Of a DNA stretch of 64,000 nucleotides, positions 16,445 through 24,708 are shown in pieces. The position numbers and the translations under genes were made by a program. Numbering within the stretch: the stretch's first letter is position 1; every line of letters starts with the position of its first letter. Source of the stretch: Paenibacillus tritici (GTDB lineage: Bacteria > Bacillota > Bacilli > Paenibacillales > Paenibacillaceae); contig NZ_JABMKX010000009.1 of NCBI RefSeq assembly GCF_013204885.1, forward strand, positions 1-64,000, in the 5' to 3' direction. Below the pieces are notes generated by a model. It had not been told where the DNA came from and ran no database searches. It was given only the letters and a program-made list of their open reading frames with translations.

Positions 16445-17522
16445 GTATGAATTGGATGGCGCGCGCAGGCTGTGCCTTTGCTTGCTGCGGTGCAGTTGAA
16501 AGGGCCGCGTAATCGGCACGTTCAATCTCTTCGAGAATCCGGTTCAGATGAGAGAACACCGCTCCGAGATCACGGAATGCGGCGAGCGGGCATTGACCCT
16601 GCAGCTCTGAGAACCAGGCCAGCTGCACATCGCGGGCGCGGCGCAGACTCTCGGGGAGTGAACGCCCGCCGCAGTCGGCATCCGATAACGTCCGGGTGCC
16701 GTAGAGGGCAATGCAGTCTGCCGTCGCCGTTACAACCTCCAGCATCCAGTCGGAAGCCGCATAATGGGCCGGCAGCAGGGAGATCTCTTCGGCAATGCCC
16801 TTCACGTAGACATGCACCTTAAGGAGATGAGAGGTAGCCTGTGACAGCGTGCCAAGCTCCTTGCGGCACTGGTAGTGTGACACAGTGTAGTGCATCTCCT
16901 TCTGCAGCCGGTCGCTCTTCTTCAGCAGTTCGCCGGAAGACTTCAGCGCGGCCAATGCCTGCGCGGCCTCCCGGCCGCCTGCGGCGAGGCCGGTTAAGGC
17001 ATCGGACAAGGTCAGGCTGCCCTTCAGCGCCAAGCTCTTGACCTTGACGAACCCCTTGGGCGGAACGATAATCATATTGATGATCAGGGCAATCAGCACA
17101 CCGATCAGCGTCTCTGCGACTCTCCAGACGATATATTGGTCATGATAGAAGGTGAGAGCGAGAACCGAAGTTACGCCGACCTGTGAGACCGCCTGAATAT
17201 TAATCCGGCAGGCCGTGGCCACTCCTATGCCGATCAGCAGCATCAGCAGGATGGAGAGCGCGCCTACATCGAAGAACTGGCCCACAACCAGGCTGACGAT
17301 TCCGCCGAGGACAATGCCGAGCAGGCGGTAGACCCCTTTTTCGAGAGAGGCTTTGACACTGCTCTGGGTGATCAGAATCGCCGCAAGCGGCGCGAAGTAC
17401 AGATATCCGTCTCCATAAATGCTGTGTACCGCCAGCCAGGAGAGTGAAGCAGCAAGCGTAATCCGTATCATATATAGGGATAATCCAAATTTCTCAAGGC
17501 GGTCCTGTAACCCCTCGTCCAT
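16419..17522 (-). CDS. FUSC / aromatic acid exporter family membrane protein
   Basis: A 367-residue membrane protein. The N-terminal half (about residues 15-160) has five to six hydrophobic helices with the FUSC/ArAE pattern LYFAPLAAILITQSSVKASLEKGVYRLLG. The C-terminal half is a soluble helical domain with probable coiled coils. Family members export aromatic carboxylic acids or related compounds. It is shorter than the 600-700-residue proteobacterial AaeB proteins, as is usual for the Firmicute branch. It is monocistronic, with its terminator overlapping the 3' end. Substrate unknown. Confidence 0.82.
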   Translation of the reverse strand: MDEGLQDRLEKFGLSLYMIRITLAASLSWLAVHSIYGDGYLYFAPLAAILITQSSVKASLEKGVYRLLGIVLGGIVSLVVGQFFDVGALSILLMLLIGIGVATACRINIQAVSQVGVTSVLALTFYHDQYIVWRVAETLIGVLIALIINMIIVPPKGFVKVKSLALKGSLTLSDALTGLAAGGREAAQALAALKSSGELLKKSDRLQKEMHYTVSHYQCRKELGTLSQATSHLLKVHVYVKGIAEEISLLPAHYAASDWMLEVVTATADCIALYGTRTLSDADCGGRSLPESLRRARDVQLAWFSELQGQCPLAAFRDLGAVFSHLNRILEEIERADYAALSTAPQQAKAQPARAIQFIQKGLFHKL

Positions 17523-17723
17523 GTTGTCATCTTCTTTCGTGAAAATAAGTAAAATTTTATGAATTTTCAGCCGTTTTCATTATAACACCTCAAAACAGGC
17601 CGGACGCGGCCAAGTTTTTACGAACTTGTTAAGTTTTTGTGCAGGTTTTCACAATGTAAGCTATCGCATATATCGAATGATTCCTATATGCTATATATTG
17701 GGCCTGTCGAACAAGGGGAGGAT

Positions 17724-17752
17724 TTGTCGCTAATCATCGCTGAATATATATC
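17724..17752 (+). promoter_or_regulatory. Candidate promoter of the pot operon
   Basis: TTGTCG (17724-17729) and TATATC (17747-17752) are separated by 17 bp, about 60 bp upstream of the potA ribosome site. Each hexamer matches the sigma-A consensus at four positions. Confidence 0.35.
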
Positions 17753-17813
17753 TTGGCGGATTGTCCCTAACAAGAAGCGGGTAAAATAGGTTGTACTACA
17801 TAAGGTAAGGAGG

Positions 17814-18938
17814 TTGTTAGCTATAGCTACCCCGGAAGGCACTATTATTTCTTTTGACCAGGTAATTAAGCAATATGACGACGAAGAGGCTGTACTCAAA
17901 GGCGTGAGCTTTGAAATTGAGCGCGGTAAATTCTATACTCTGCTGGGTCCCTCGGGCTGCGGGAAAACGACCATTCTGCGTCTGATCGCCGGCTTCGCGG
18001 AGCCGACTGAAGGTTCTATTTATCTGAACGGCAAAATTATCAACCACATTCCCGCCAACGAGCGGCAGGTCAATACGGTATTTCAGGACTATGCGCTGTT
18101 TCCGCACCTGAACGTATTTGAGAATGTGGCTTTCGGACTGCGGATCAAGAAGCTTAAGAAGGATGTCATTCAGCAAAAGGTGCAGGAGGCGCTGCGCTTC
18201 GTTAATCTGGTGGGCTATGACCAGCGGGCGATTAATGAAATGTCCGGGGGACAGAGGCAGCGTGTCGCTATTGCGCGGGCCATTGTCAACGAGCCGCAGG
18301 TGCTGCTGCTGGACGAGCCTTTGTCGGCGCTGGACCTGAAGCTGCGCACAGAGATGCAGTATATTCTGCGGGAGATGCAGCAGCGGCTGGGCATCACCTT
18401 CATCTTCGTTACCCATGACCAGGAAGAGGCGCTGGCGATGTCGGACTGGATCTTCGTCATGAACGGCGGCAGGATCGAACAGAGCGGGACGCCCAACGAT
18501 ATCTACGATGAGCCGATTAACCGCTTCGTGGCCGACTTCATCGGCGAATCGAACATTGTGCCCGGTGTGATGATTGAGGACTATGTGGTTGAATTCAATG
18601 GCCACCGGTTCGAATGTGTCGATGCCGGTCTGAAGCCGAATGAAGCGGTGGAGGTTGTCATCCGCCCGGAGGATCTGGAGATTGCCGCCGTGGAAGCCGG
18701 TAAGCTGAAGGTACGTGTGGATTCCCAGCTGTTCCGCGGAGTTCACTACGAGATCAGCTGCTATGACGGCTCAGGCCATGAATGGCTGGTCCATTCTACC
18801 CGCAAGGCAGAGGTTGGCTCCGAGATCGGCCTGTATTTTGATCCGGAAGCGATCCATGTGATGCGGTTCGGTGAAACGGAGGAAGAGTTCGACAAGCGTC
18901 TGGAGGCGTACGGCGAGGTGGAGAGCCATGAACAGTAA
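17814..18938 (+). CDS. potA: Spermidine/putrescine ABC transporter ATP-binding protein PotA
   Basis: A protein of up to 374 residues with all ABC motifs: Walker A GPSGCGKTT (about residues 43-51), Q-loop FQDYALFPHL, signature MSGGQRQR, Walker B VLLLDEPLSALD and H-loop VTHDQEE. A C-terminal TOBE domain (about 270-350) follows. It powers polyamine uptake with PotBCD, encoded immediately downstream. The start is ambiguous: the excellent ribosome site AAGGAGG (17807-17813) directly abuts the in-frame TTG at 17814. The best-spaced codon (17823) is ATA, and no ATG or GTG is available. The coordinate given is the longest TTG option. The gene overlaps potB by 11 bp. Confidence 0.92.
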   Translation: MLAIATPEGTIISFDQVIKQYDDEEAVLKGVSFEIERGKFYTLLGPSGCGKTTILRLIAGFAEPTEGSIYLNGKIINHIPANERQVNTVFQDYALFPHLNVFENVAFGLRIKKLKKDVIQQKVQEALRFVNLVGYDQRAINEMSGGQRQRVAIARAIVNEPQVLLLDEPLSALDLKLRTEMQYILREMQQRLGITFIFVTHDQEEALAMSDWIFVMNGGRIEQSGTPNDIYDEPINRFVADFIGESNIVPGVMIEDYVVEFNGHRFECVDAGLKPNEAVEVVIRPEDLEIAAVEAGKLKVRVDSQLFRGVHYEISCYDGSGHEWLVHSTRKAEVGSEIGLYFDPEAIHVMRFGETEEEFDKRLEAYGEVESHEQ

Positions 18939-19737
18939 GGGCAAGTCGTATTACCTCATCCCGTACTACCTGTGGATCGCGCTGTTTGTCATCGCACCGG
19001 TGCTGCTGGTGGTTTACTATTCCCTGTTCGATCTGGACGGGAAGCTGACGCTGAATAACTACGTCAATTTCTTCACGCCGGTCTATATGAGGATGATGCT
19101 GAATTCTTTCTGGTATGCTTTTCTAATCACGCTGTTCTCGCTCCTGGTGGCCTATCCGGCTGCTTATCTGCTGACGCGAACCAAGCACAAGCAGCTATGG
19201 CTGCTGCTGATTATTCTGCCGACCTGGATCAATCTGCTGCTCAAAACATATGCCTTCATCGGGATCTTCGGCACCTTTGGCCCGGTCAATAACTTCTTTG
19301 ATCTTCTCGGGCTGGGCGAGCAGCAGATCCTGTTCACGGGCTTCAGCTTTGTGTTTGTATCGGTGTATATTTTCATTCCATTCATGATTCTGCCGATCTT
19401 CAGTGCACTGGATGAGATGAATCTGTCACTGGTGGATGCTGCGCGCGATCTGGGGGCATCCGGCTGGACGACGTTCCGGCGGGTGGTCTTCCCGCTGACG
19501 ATCTCAGGCGTGCGCTCCGGCTGCATGGCAGTGTTCATTCCGGCGCTGTCGCTGTTCATGATTACGCGGCTGATTGCCGGCAACCGGGTGATTACACTCG
19601 GCACCGCGATTGAGCAGCATTTCCTGGTCACACAGGATTGGGGCATGGGCTCCACGGTTGCGGTATTCCTGATCGCCATTATGGCGCTGTTCATGATTCT
19701 TACGGGCAGCTCGCGGAAAGGGGTGCGCGGCGGTTGA
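18928..19737 (+). CDS. potB: Spermidine/putrescine ABC transporter permease PotB
   Basis: A 269-residue inner-membrane permease with six predicted helices; the first begins at YLIPYYLWIALFVIAPVLLVVYY. The EAA motif lies around DAARDLGASGWTTFRRVVFPL (about residues 172-192). ATG 18928 lies 11 bp inside the end of potA behind a GAGGTGGAG site. The longer in-frame extension to 18871 only reads the other frame of potA. It pairs with PotC to form the polyamine channel. Confidence 0.93.
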   Translation: MNSKGKSYYLIPYYLWIALFVIAPVLLVVYYSLFDLDGKLTLNNYVNFFTPVYMRMMLNSFWYAFLITLFSLLVAYPAAYLLTRTKHKQLWLLLIILPTWINLLLKTYAFIGIFGTFGPVNNFFDLLGLGEQQILFTGFSFVFVSVYIFIPFMILPIFSALDEMNLSLVDAARDLGASGWTTFRRVVFPLTISGVRSGCMAVFIPALSLFMITRLIAGNRVITLGTAIEQHFLVTQDWGMGSTVAVFLIAIMALFMILTGSSRKGVRGG

Positions 19738-20579
19738 AGAACAAACGCAAAATCAAAAACAAAAACGGCATTGCGAATATCTACCTGGTGCTGGTCTTCC
19801 TGGTTCTGTACGCGCCGATCTTCTATCTGATGTACTATTCGTTCAACAGCGGCGGGACGATGCATGAATTCGAGGGCTTCACGCTGGATTATTACCGTGA
19901 AGTGCTTGCTGACACCCGGCTGATGATTATTGTAATTAACACACTGGTCATTGCCCTCTTGTCGTCGGCGATTGCGACCGTGATTGCGGTCATCGGAGCG
20001 CTGGCCATCCAGCATGTCCGCAGCCGCCGGGCCAAGAATACACTGCTCTCGCTGAATAATGTGCTGATCGTCAGCCCGGATGTCATTATCGGAGCCTCCT
20101 TCCTGATCCTGTTCACGATTGTCGGGATCAAGCTGGGCTTCACCTCCGTGCTGCTCTCGCATGTGGCGTTCAGCATCCCTATTGCTGTCATCATGATCCT
20201 GCCGCATCTGCAGGAGATGAGCCCGACACTGACTGACGCCGCCCGGGATCTCGGGGCCACGCGCCGCGATGTGCTGACGAAGGTGATTCTGCCGATCATC
20301 AAGCCGGGAATCTTCAGCGGATTCTTCATGGCCCTGACCTATTCCCTGGATGATTTCGCAGTTACCTTCTTCGTCACAGGCAACGGATATTCGACCCTGT
20401 CGGTAGAGATTTACTCCCGGGCCCGGCAAGGGGTCTCGCTGTCGATTAACGCGCTGTCGACGCTGATTTTCTTATTCACTATTCTGCTTGTAATAGGTTA
20501 CTACTACCTTAACCAGCGGAAGAGCCGTCAGCCTGTCCATATTGCAGAGCCGGTTGCCGAAGCGGGGGTGCCAAGATGA
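19734..20579 (+). CDS. potC: Spermidine/putrescine ABC transporter permease PotC
   Basis: A 281-residue permease with six helices and an EAA loop at DAARDLGATRRDVLTKVILP. The only start that follows potB is TTG 19734, overlapping the potB stop (TTGA) behind GGAAAGGGGTG. The ATG at 19638 would add about 32 residues read out of frame from potB. The N-terminus is very basic (KNKRKIKNKN), as in PotC proteins, which places it in the cytoplasm before the first helix. Confidence 0.92.
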   Translation: MKNKRKIKNKNGIANIYLVLVFLVLYAPIFYLMYYSFNSGGTMHEFEGFTLDYYREVLADTRLMIIVINTLVIALLSSAIATVIAVIGALAIQHVRSRRAKNTLLSLNNVLIVSPDVIIGASFLILFTIVGIKLGFTSVLLSHVAFSIPIAVIMILPHLQEMSPTLTDAARDLGATRRDVLTKVILPIIKPGIFSGFFMALTYSLDDFAVTFFVTGNGYSTLSVEIYSRARQGVSLSINALSTLIFLFTILLVIGYYYLNQRKSRQPVHIAEPVAEAGVPR

Positions 20580-21649
20580 AGCAGCTTGTGAATACGTTCC
20601 TGGCGATTCTGATCGTCGCGTTCGGCCTGATGTTCCTGGCGTCCCGGCTGAACTCGGCCCAAGGCTATAGCGGCGGCAATACGCTGACGATCTACAACTG
20701 GGGCGACTATATTGATCCCGACTTGCTGAAGCAATTCCAGGAGGAGACCGGCATTACGGTTATCTACCAGACCTTTGATTCCAACGAAGCGATGTTGACC
20801 AAGGTCGAACAGGGCGGCACGGTCTTCGATGTCGTGGTGCCTTCCGACTATGCCATTGCCAAAATGCGGGAGGAGAAGCTGCTGTTGCCGCTGGATCACA
20901 GCAAGCTTCCGAATCTGGCCAACATCGGTTCCAAATTCATGGATCTGTCCTTTGATCCCGGCAACCTGTATTCGGTGCCTTACTTCTGGGGAACTGTAGG
21001 GATTATCTTCAACCCCGATATGACCAAGGGCATCGACTTCAGCAGCTGGAATTCGTTGTGGGACAAGAGGCTGAATAATGATATCTTCCTGGTGGACGGA
21101 GCCCGCGAGGTGATGGGCATGGCGCTGAACAGTCTGCATTATTCCGTCAATGACAGGGACGAAGAACATCTGCAGGAGGCGCTGACCAAGCTGAACAAGC
21201 TGTCACCGAATGTGAAGGCGATCGTTGGCGACGAGATCAAGATGCTGCTGGCGAACGAAGAGGCGGCTGTCGGAATCGTCTGGTCCGGCGATGCTTCCGA
21301 GATTATGGATGAGAACGACAAGCTGGATTATGTGGTGCCGGAGGAAGGCTCGAACATATGGTTCGACAACATGGTGATTCCGCGCGGAGCCGCCAATATC
21401 GAAGGGGCGCATAAGTTCATCAACTTCATGCTCCGCCCGGATGTGGCGGCCCAGAATACGGAATACGTCGGCTATTCCACGCCGAATGTTCCTGCCCTTG
21501 AGCTGCTGCCGGAGGACATCTCCGGCGACGAGCGCTTCTACCCGCCCGCCGGGATCACAGACCGGCTGGAGGTCTACGACAACCTCGGCAAGCGGATGCT
21601 CGCCCACTATAATGAGCTGTTCCTGAAGTTCAAGATGAATAAGAAGTAG
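20576..21649 (+). CDS. potD: Spermidine/putrescine-binding protein PotD
   Basis: A 357-residue extracellular polyamine-binding protein. The mature part shows PotD features: TIYNWGDYIDPDLLKQFQ, FDVVVPSDYAI and VPYFWGTVGI. The N-terminal hydrophobic segment (about residues 7-23) has no lipobox cysteine, so it may stay anchored by an uncleaved signal anchor; Bacillus PotD is a lipoprotein. The start overlaps the potC stop (ATGA). The operon order potABCD is canonical and ends at the terminator at 21668. Confidence 0.93.
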   Translation: MKQLVNTFLAILIVAFGLMFLASRLNSAQGYSGGNTLTIYNWGDYIDPDLLKQFQEETGITVIYQTFDSNEAMLTKVEQGGTVFDVVVPSDYAIAKMREEKLLLPLDHSKLPNLANIGSKFMDLSFDPGNLYSVPYFWGTVGIIFNPDMTKGIDFSSWNSLWDKRLNNDIFLVDGAREVMGMALNSLHYSVNDRDEEHLQEALTKLNKLSPNVKAIVGDEIKMLLANEEAAVGIVWSGDASEIMDENDKLDYVVPEEGSNIWFDNMVIPRGAANIEGAHKFINFMLRPDVAAQNTEYVGYSTPNVPALELLPEDISGDERFYPPAGITDRLEVYDNLGKRMLAHYNELFLKFKMNKK

Positions 21650-21667
21650 GCATCGGGTTTTGAAGTG

Positions 21668-21698
21668 CCCGCACGCGTGGTTTCGCGTGCGGGTATTT
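21668..21698 (+). terminator. Rho-independent terminator of potABCD
   Basis: A perfect 10-bp stem, CCCGCACGCG with CGCGTGCGGG, with a 6-nt loop, followed by TATTTTTG. It lies 18 bp after the potD stop. Confidence 0.9.
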
Positions 21699-21704
21699 TT
21701 GTCT

Positions 21705-21914
21705 GCCGTGGGGAGGCCGCTCGGATGCTGTGGGGAGTGGGGTGGGGATCGGGGACAGAGGATCGGGGACGGGAACGAGGGGTAGGGATGGGGTAGGGAT
21801 GGGGCAGGGACGGGGACAGAGGACGAGGGACAGGGATGAGGGGTAAGGGCAGGGATGAGGACGAGGATCGGGACGGGGACTTGGATGGGGATAGGACGAG
21901 GACCAGACCGGGGA
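21705..21914 (+). repeat. G-rich low-complexity tract with quadruplex potential
   Basis: About 200 bp of short GGGG/GGGATG/GGGGAC/GGACGAGG permutations, almost purely purine on the plus strand. Between 21779 and 21814 there are at least four runs of three or more G separated by 1-3 nt, enough for an intramolecular G-quadruplex. There is no gene here. Confidence 0.6.
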
Positions 21915-22140
21915 CAGCAGTTGGATTTTATCCACTTGCTGATGGTCGAATGACCACTGCTGCAACAGCAGGTGGATAAACAGCACTTAAATTAGCTCAT
22001 TTCACCCAAAGTAGCTGGACCTCCGGTAGTAGATGCTGTTTTTCCACTTGCTTGCCTATAATCCGCCGGAATCGAGAAATTAAGATACACTTTTCCATTT
22101 GCTTGCAGGAACCACTCCGTTCCCAGCGCGATAGCCAGCA
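21915..22140. repeat. Dispersed structured repeat, family A, copy 1
   Basis: A 226-nt unit repeated almost identically at 22263-22489 and in diverged form at 26355-26551. Its first part forms a hairpin with arms TTATCCACTTGCTG and CAGCAGGTGGATAA and an inner GGTC/GACC helix. Three TCCAYTTGCTTG-like motifs recur along the unit. Non-coding. Confidence 0.8.
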
Positions 22141-22262
22141 ACCAGTAGCAGACATACGGTAGCAGCAGACAACAGTTCGGATGCTATGGAGACTGGTATG
22201 GTGACGGGGCGGGACCAGGGACAGTACCAAGGGCAGGACCAAGAACAGGACCAGCCTGGCAA

Positions 22263-22489
22263 CAGCAGTTGGATTTTATCCACTTGCTTATGAGCGAATG
22301 GCCACTGCCGCAACAGCAGATGGATAAACAGCACTTAAATTAGCTCATTTCACCCAAAGTAGCTGGAACCTCCGGTAGTAGATGCTGTTTTTCCACTTGC
22401 TTGCCTATAATCCGCCTTAATCGAGAAATTAAGATACATTTTTCCATTTGCTTGCAGGAATCTCTGGTTCCCAGTGCGATAGCCAGCAG
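22263..22489. repeat. Dispersed structured repeat, family A, copy 2
   Basis: Near-identical to the copy at 21915-22140, 348 bp downstream of it in the same orientation. The hairpin arms differ (CTTGCT/AGCAGA) but still pair through a wobble, and the loop differs more than the arms. Confidence 0.8.
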
Positions 22490-22640
22490 ACAGTAGCCGG
22501 CAGCCAGTAGCAGACAGCTGGCAGACGGTAGCTAGCAGAGACTAGACAGCAACCAGCAGTCAGCAACCGCCAGACGATAGCCAACAACCAACAACCAACA
22601 ACCAACAACCAACAACCAACAACCAACAACCAACAACCAG
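22480..22640. repeat. CAG/TAGC-rich tract ending in a 7-bp tandem repeat
   Basis: A degenerate AGCAGACAGTAGC-type tract leads into eight exact copies of the 7-mer CCAACAA at 22581-22636. Open frames on the minus strand that translate it as a GCWLLVV repeat have no ribosome site and are not called as a gene. Confidence 0.75.
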
Positions 22641-22887
22641 AGCAACCAGCAGCCCGCAGAAGCATCTGCAAGCCGCCGACGGTTCTGCTGAAGCTGGACG
22701 GAACTTTTCCTATACAGATAATGTTACTGGGCAAACGTCGATCAGACGAAGTATTGTGGTGGTGTTCCGCAGACGCTGTAGCTGTTCATCTACCTACAGT
22801 CAATGGCCCGCAACTACCTGCATCTCGGAACTGACCGCATCATATGGATCTGCTGCGGAACGGCAAATGTATTGCTCCTGTTGCAGA
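22641..22887. other. Non-coding spacer, nothing recognised
   Basis: About 250 bp between the 7-bp tandem repeat and the end of the PD-(D/E)XK-like gene. No terminator hairpin, promoter or gene could be supported. Confidence 0.4.
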
Positions 22888-23565
22888 CTAATTGAAATAT
22901 TCAAGCGCACTGCGCTTCAGCTCATAGCGGGCGGTTCGTTCCTGATGGGTGGTGGGGACCGGAAGGAGCCAGCCTTTGTCAGACAGACTGTGTAACGTCC
23001 GGACTGCGGTTCTGTAATCAACAGAGAAATGCTCCTTCACATCCTGTGGGCGAATGGGCCGGGCCAGATGGATGCTCAGCCGGATCACCTCCTGCTCCAT
23101 TAGCTGCACACGTGAGACTGGCGCTTCGGCGGGCTGGTATCTGCCCAGCAATAGCCGGAGTAAAGTCATGCATAGCTCAGGCCTCTGCTCGACATCATCA
23201 TACGCGAACGAAACTACATGATAACCCATAGCGTACAGGAACGTTTCGCGGTTTAGCTCGCCGCAGTATTTGGTCCGGTCCATATCGCGTACATGCGAGG
23301 CATAGCCTTTGATCTCGATCAGCAGCTTCACGTACCCCGGTAACCAGGCGAAGTCTGCAAAATAGGATCTTCCCCGCCAGTCCATCACCTCATATTCCGG
23401 ATGAAGATTGTCAAACTGGCCCCGCAGAGGCCACCAGATGTTCTTCAGGAACAGAATCTCAGCATGGCGATGCCCCCGTTCCAATCTTGCCCGGCGTTCT
23501 CCCTCAGCTCTGCTGCCCAGATGCCCGTTAATAAATTGCAGATGTGCTTCTTCAAATGTCATCAT
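22888..23565 (-). CDS. Uncharacterised protein: PD-(D/E)XK nuclease-like domain plus C-terminal winged helix
   Basis: A 225-residue protein, not assigned to a named family. Residues about 65-150 fit a PD-(D/E)XK (DUF559/VSR-like) core: Asp in RSYFADFAWLPG, then LLIEIKGYASH with the E-x-K pair, then a helix ending YAMGYHVVSFAYDDV. Residues about 170-225 look like a winged helix (RPQDVKEHFSVDYRTAVRTL, HSLSDKGWLLPV). Such a pairing suggests DNA binding and perhaps cleavage, but no function is claimed. The start was chosen at the Met-Met pair (23565/23562), which follows AGGCTTGAG; the longer ORF to 23619 has no ribosome site and would run through the upstream terminator. It stands alone, flanked by repeat-rich DNA. 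Confidence 0.7.
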   Translation of the reverse strand: MMTFEEAHLQFINGHLGSRAEGERRARLERGHRHAEILFLKNIWWPLRGQFDNLHPEYEVMDWRGRSYFADFAWLPGYVKLLIEIKGYASHVRDMDRTKYCGELNRETFLYAMGYHVVSFAYDDVEQRPELCMTLLRLLLGRYQPAEAPVSRVQLMEQEVIRLSIHLARPIRPQDVKEHFSVDYRTAVRTLHSLSDKGWLLPVPTTHQERTARYELKRSALEYFN

Positions 23566-23590
23566 TCTCAAGCCTCCCCGGAAAATAGAA

Positions 23591-23629
23591 AACGCCCCGG
23601 CACCCTCGCTTGAGGGCAACCGGGACGTT
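23591..23629 (-). terminator. Terminator of the methyltransferase gene
   Basis: The stem AACG-CCCGG-CCCTC pairs with GAGGG-CCGGG-CGTT around a 4-nt loop, with small internal mismatches. Minus-strand reading continues into TTTTCTATTTTCC. Confidence 0.85.
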
Positions 23630-23698
23630 CTTCGTCTCGCTGTTATTAAGTATAGGTTAAAAGCTTAATTATGGCTAGAAAGAGAGCGGGTAAAAATT

Positions 23699-24523
23699 TC
23701 ACTTCACGCCGATCCGCATCCGGTAGCTTATGAGCACCTGCAGTGTCCGTCCCCGGAAATAATTCTTAACCTCTGCCGAGAACTCGGCAATGTCCTGCTC
23801 CAGAGAGGCCGGGCTGAGCTTCAAAAGGGATTGGATTCCGCCCTGGCTGAGGGCCAGTCCGATATAGCGCTGTGCATCACATGATTCGGTGTTGTGAAAA
23901 ACAACCTCTCTGGCAAAGCTAAATAATCCGCTGGCTTTGATCCGGCCCAGATGTCCTTCTTTGTCCCATTTCCTGGCCTGATCGGCACCGGGCTGAAGCT
24001 CCGCAAGCAGGGCATCCGAAGTCGCGATCAGCCGGTTGTAACGGGCTTCGATGGCAGGCCACAGCACCAGCGGCCAGTCACAGTCATAGGCGGCGAATAC
24101 TCCGCCGGGCCGCAGGCAACGCGCAATCTCCTGAAGGGTGCTGCCTGGATCCATCCAGTGGAACGACTGCGAGCAGGTGATGATGTCCACACTCTCTGTC
24201 TCGAAGGGAAGCTGGTTGGAGTACCCCTGCACAAAAGACACAACCTCCGCTCCGGCATCCAAAAGGCGCAGCTTTTCCTGGGCCTTGCTAAGCATATCCA
24301 GATTAGGCTCTACTCCGGTTACCGCTTCAGCGGCGTCCTTCCACAGGAACGTGGACAGGCCGGTGCCGCAGCCAATATCAGCGACCAGGGAGGGGCGGCG
24401 GCCCAGGTAATTACTCAGCAGTTCAATTACCAGCGGCGGGGCTTCGGGCCGGTAACGGTCGTATTCGTCCTGGTATCCCAGGAACCGGTCAATGTTCGCT
24501 TTGCTGTTGCCTGAAGGAATCAT
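23699..24523 (-). CDS. Class I SAM-dependent methyltransferase
   Basis: A 274-residue Rossmann-fold methyltransferase. Motif I is LVADIGCGTGLSTF (about residues 47-60); motif II ends in GVEPNLDML (acidic residue contacting SAM ribose); motif IV is DIITCSQSFHWMDP. It belongs to the broad UbiE/YcgJ-like group of Methyltransf_11 proteins. The substrate cannot be inferred. It is read leftward with its own terminator. The mqn genes lie 150 bp upstream on the same strand, but menaquinone methylation is normally done by a separate MenG, so a pathway link is speculative. Confidence 0.85.
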   Translation of the reverse strand: MIPSGNSKANIDRFLGYQDEYDRYRPEAPPLVIELLSNYLGRRPSLVADIGCGTGLSTFLWKDAAEAVTGVEPNLDMLSKAQEKLRLLDAGAEVVSFVQGYSNQLPFETESVDIITCSQSFHWMDPGSTLQEIARCLRPGGVFAAYDCDWPLVLWPAIEARYNRLIATSDALLAELQPGADQARKWDKEGHLGRIKASGLFSFAREVVFHNTESCDAQRYIGLALSQGGIQSLLKLSPASLEQDIAEFSAEVKNYFRGRTLQVLISYRMRIGVK

Positions 24524-24602
24524 AAGAACGGCCTCCTTATGAATAGATGATTTTCTTGCCTGTAGGCATGTGCCTGGAAAAAGCCCGCAGCCGGTTCGCT
24601 TA

Positions 24603-24708
24603 CTAGCGCAAAAGTGACGGATTAATAGCAGGAACGAGTACGAGCCGGGTTGTTAAGGGACGCGGCCTCCTGCTAGCGCAGAAGTGACGGATCAATAGCA
24701 GGAACGAG
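24603..24708. repeat. Short direct duplication of the mqnD 3' end
   Basis: The last 36 bases of mqnD (24673-24708) recur at 24603-24638 with 34 identical positions, 70 bp downstream of the gene end. The copy includes the stop codon and would encode the same Pro-Ser-Leu-Leu-Arg tail. Confidence 0.85.

Noticed and set aside
21925..22335. TTATCCACT/GTGGATAA in the arms of the family A repeats as DnaA boxes
   Set aside because: They match the DnaA box at eight of nine positions only, and the bases are explained by the hairpin. Kept apart from the four perfect boxes at 39472-39989.
22429..22734. A minus-strand open frame with a GCWLLVV repeat
   Set aside because: It is the translation of the 7-bp tandem repeat; no ribosome site, and the rest is low-complexity sequence.
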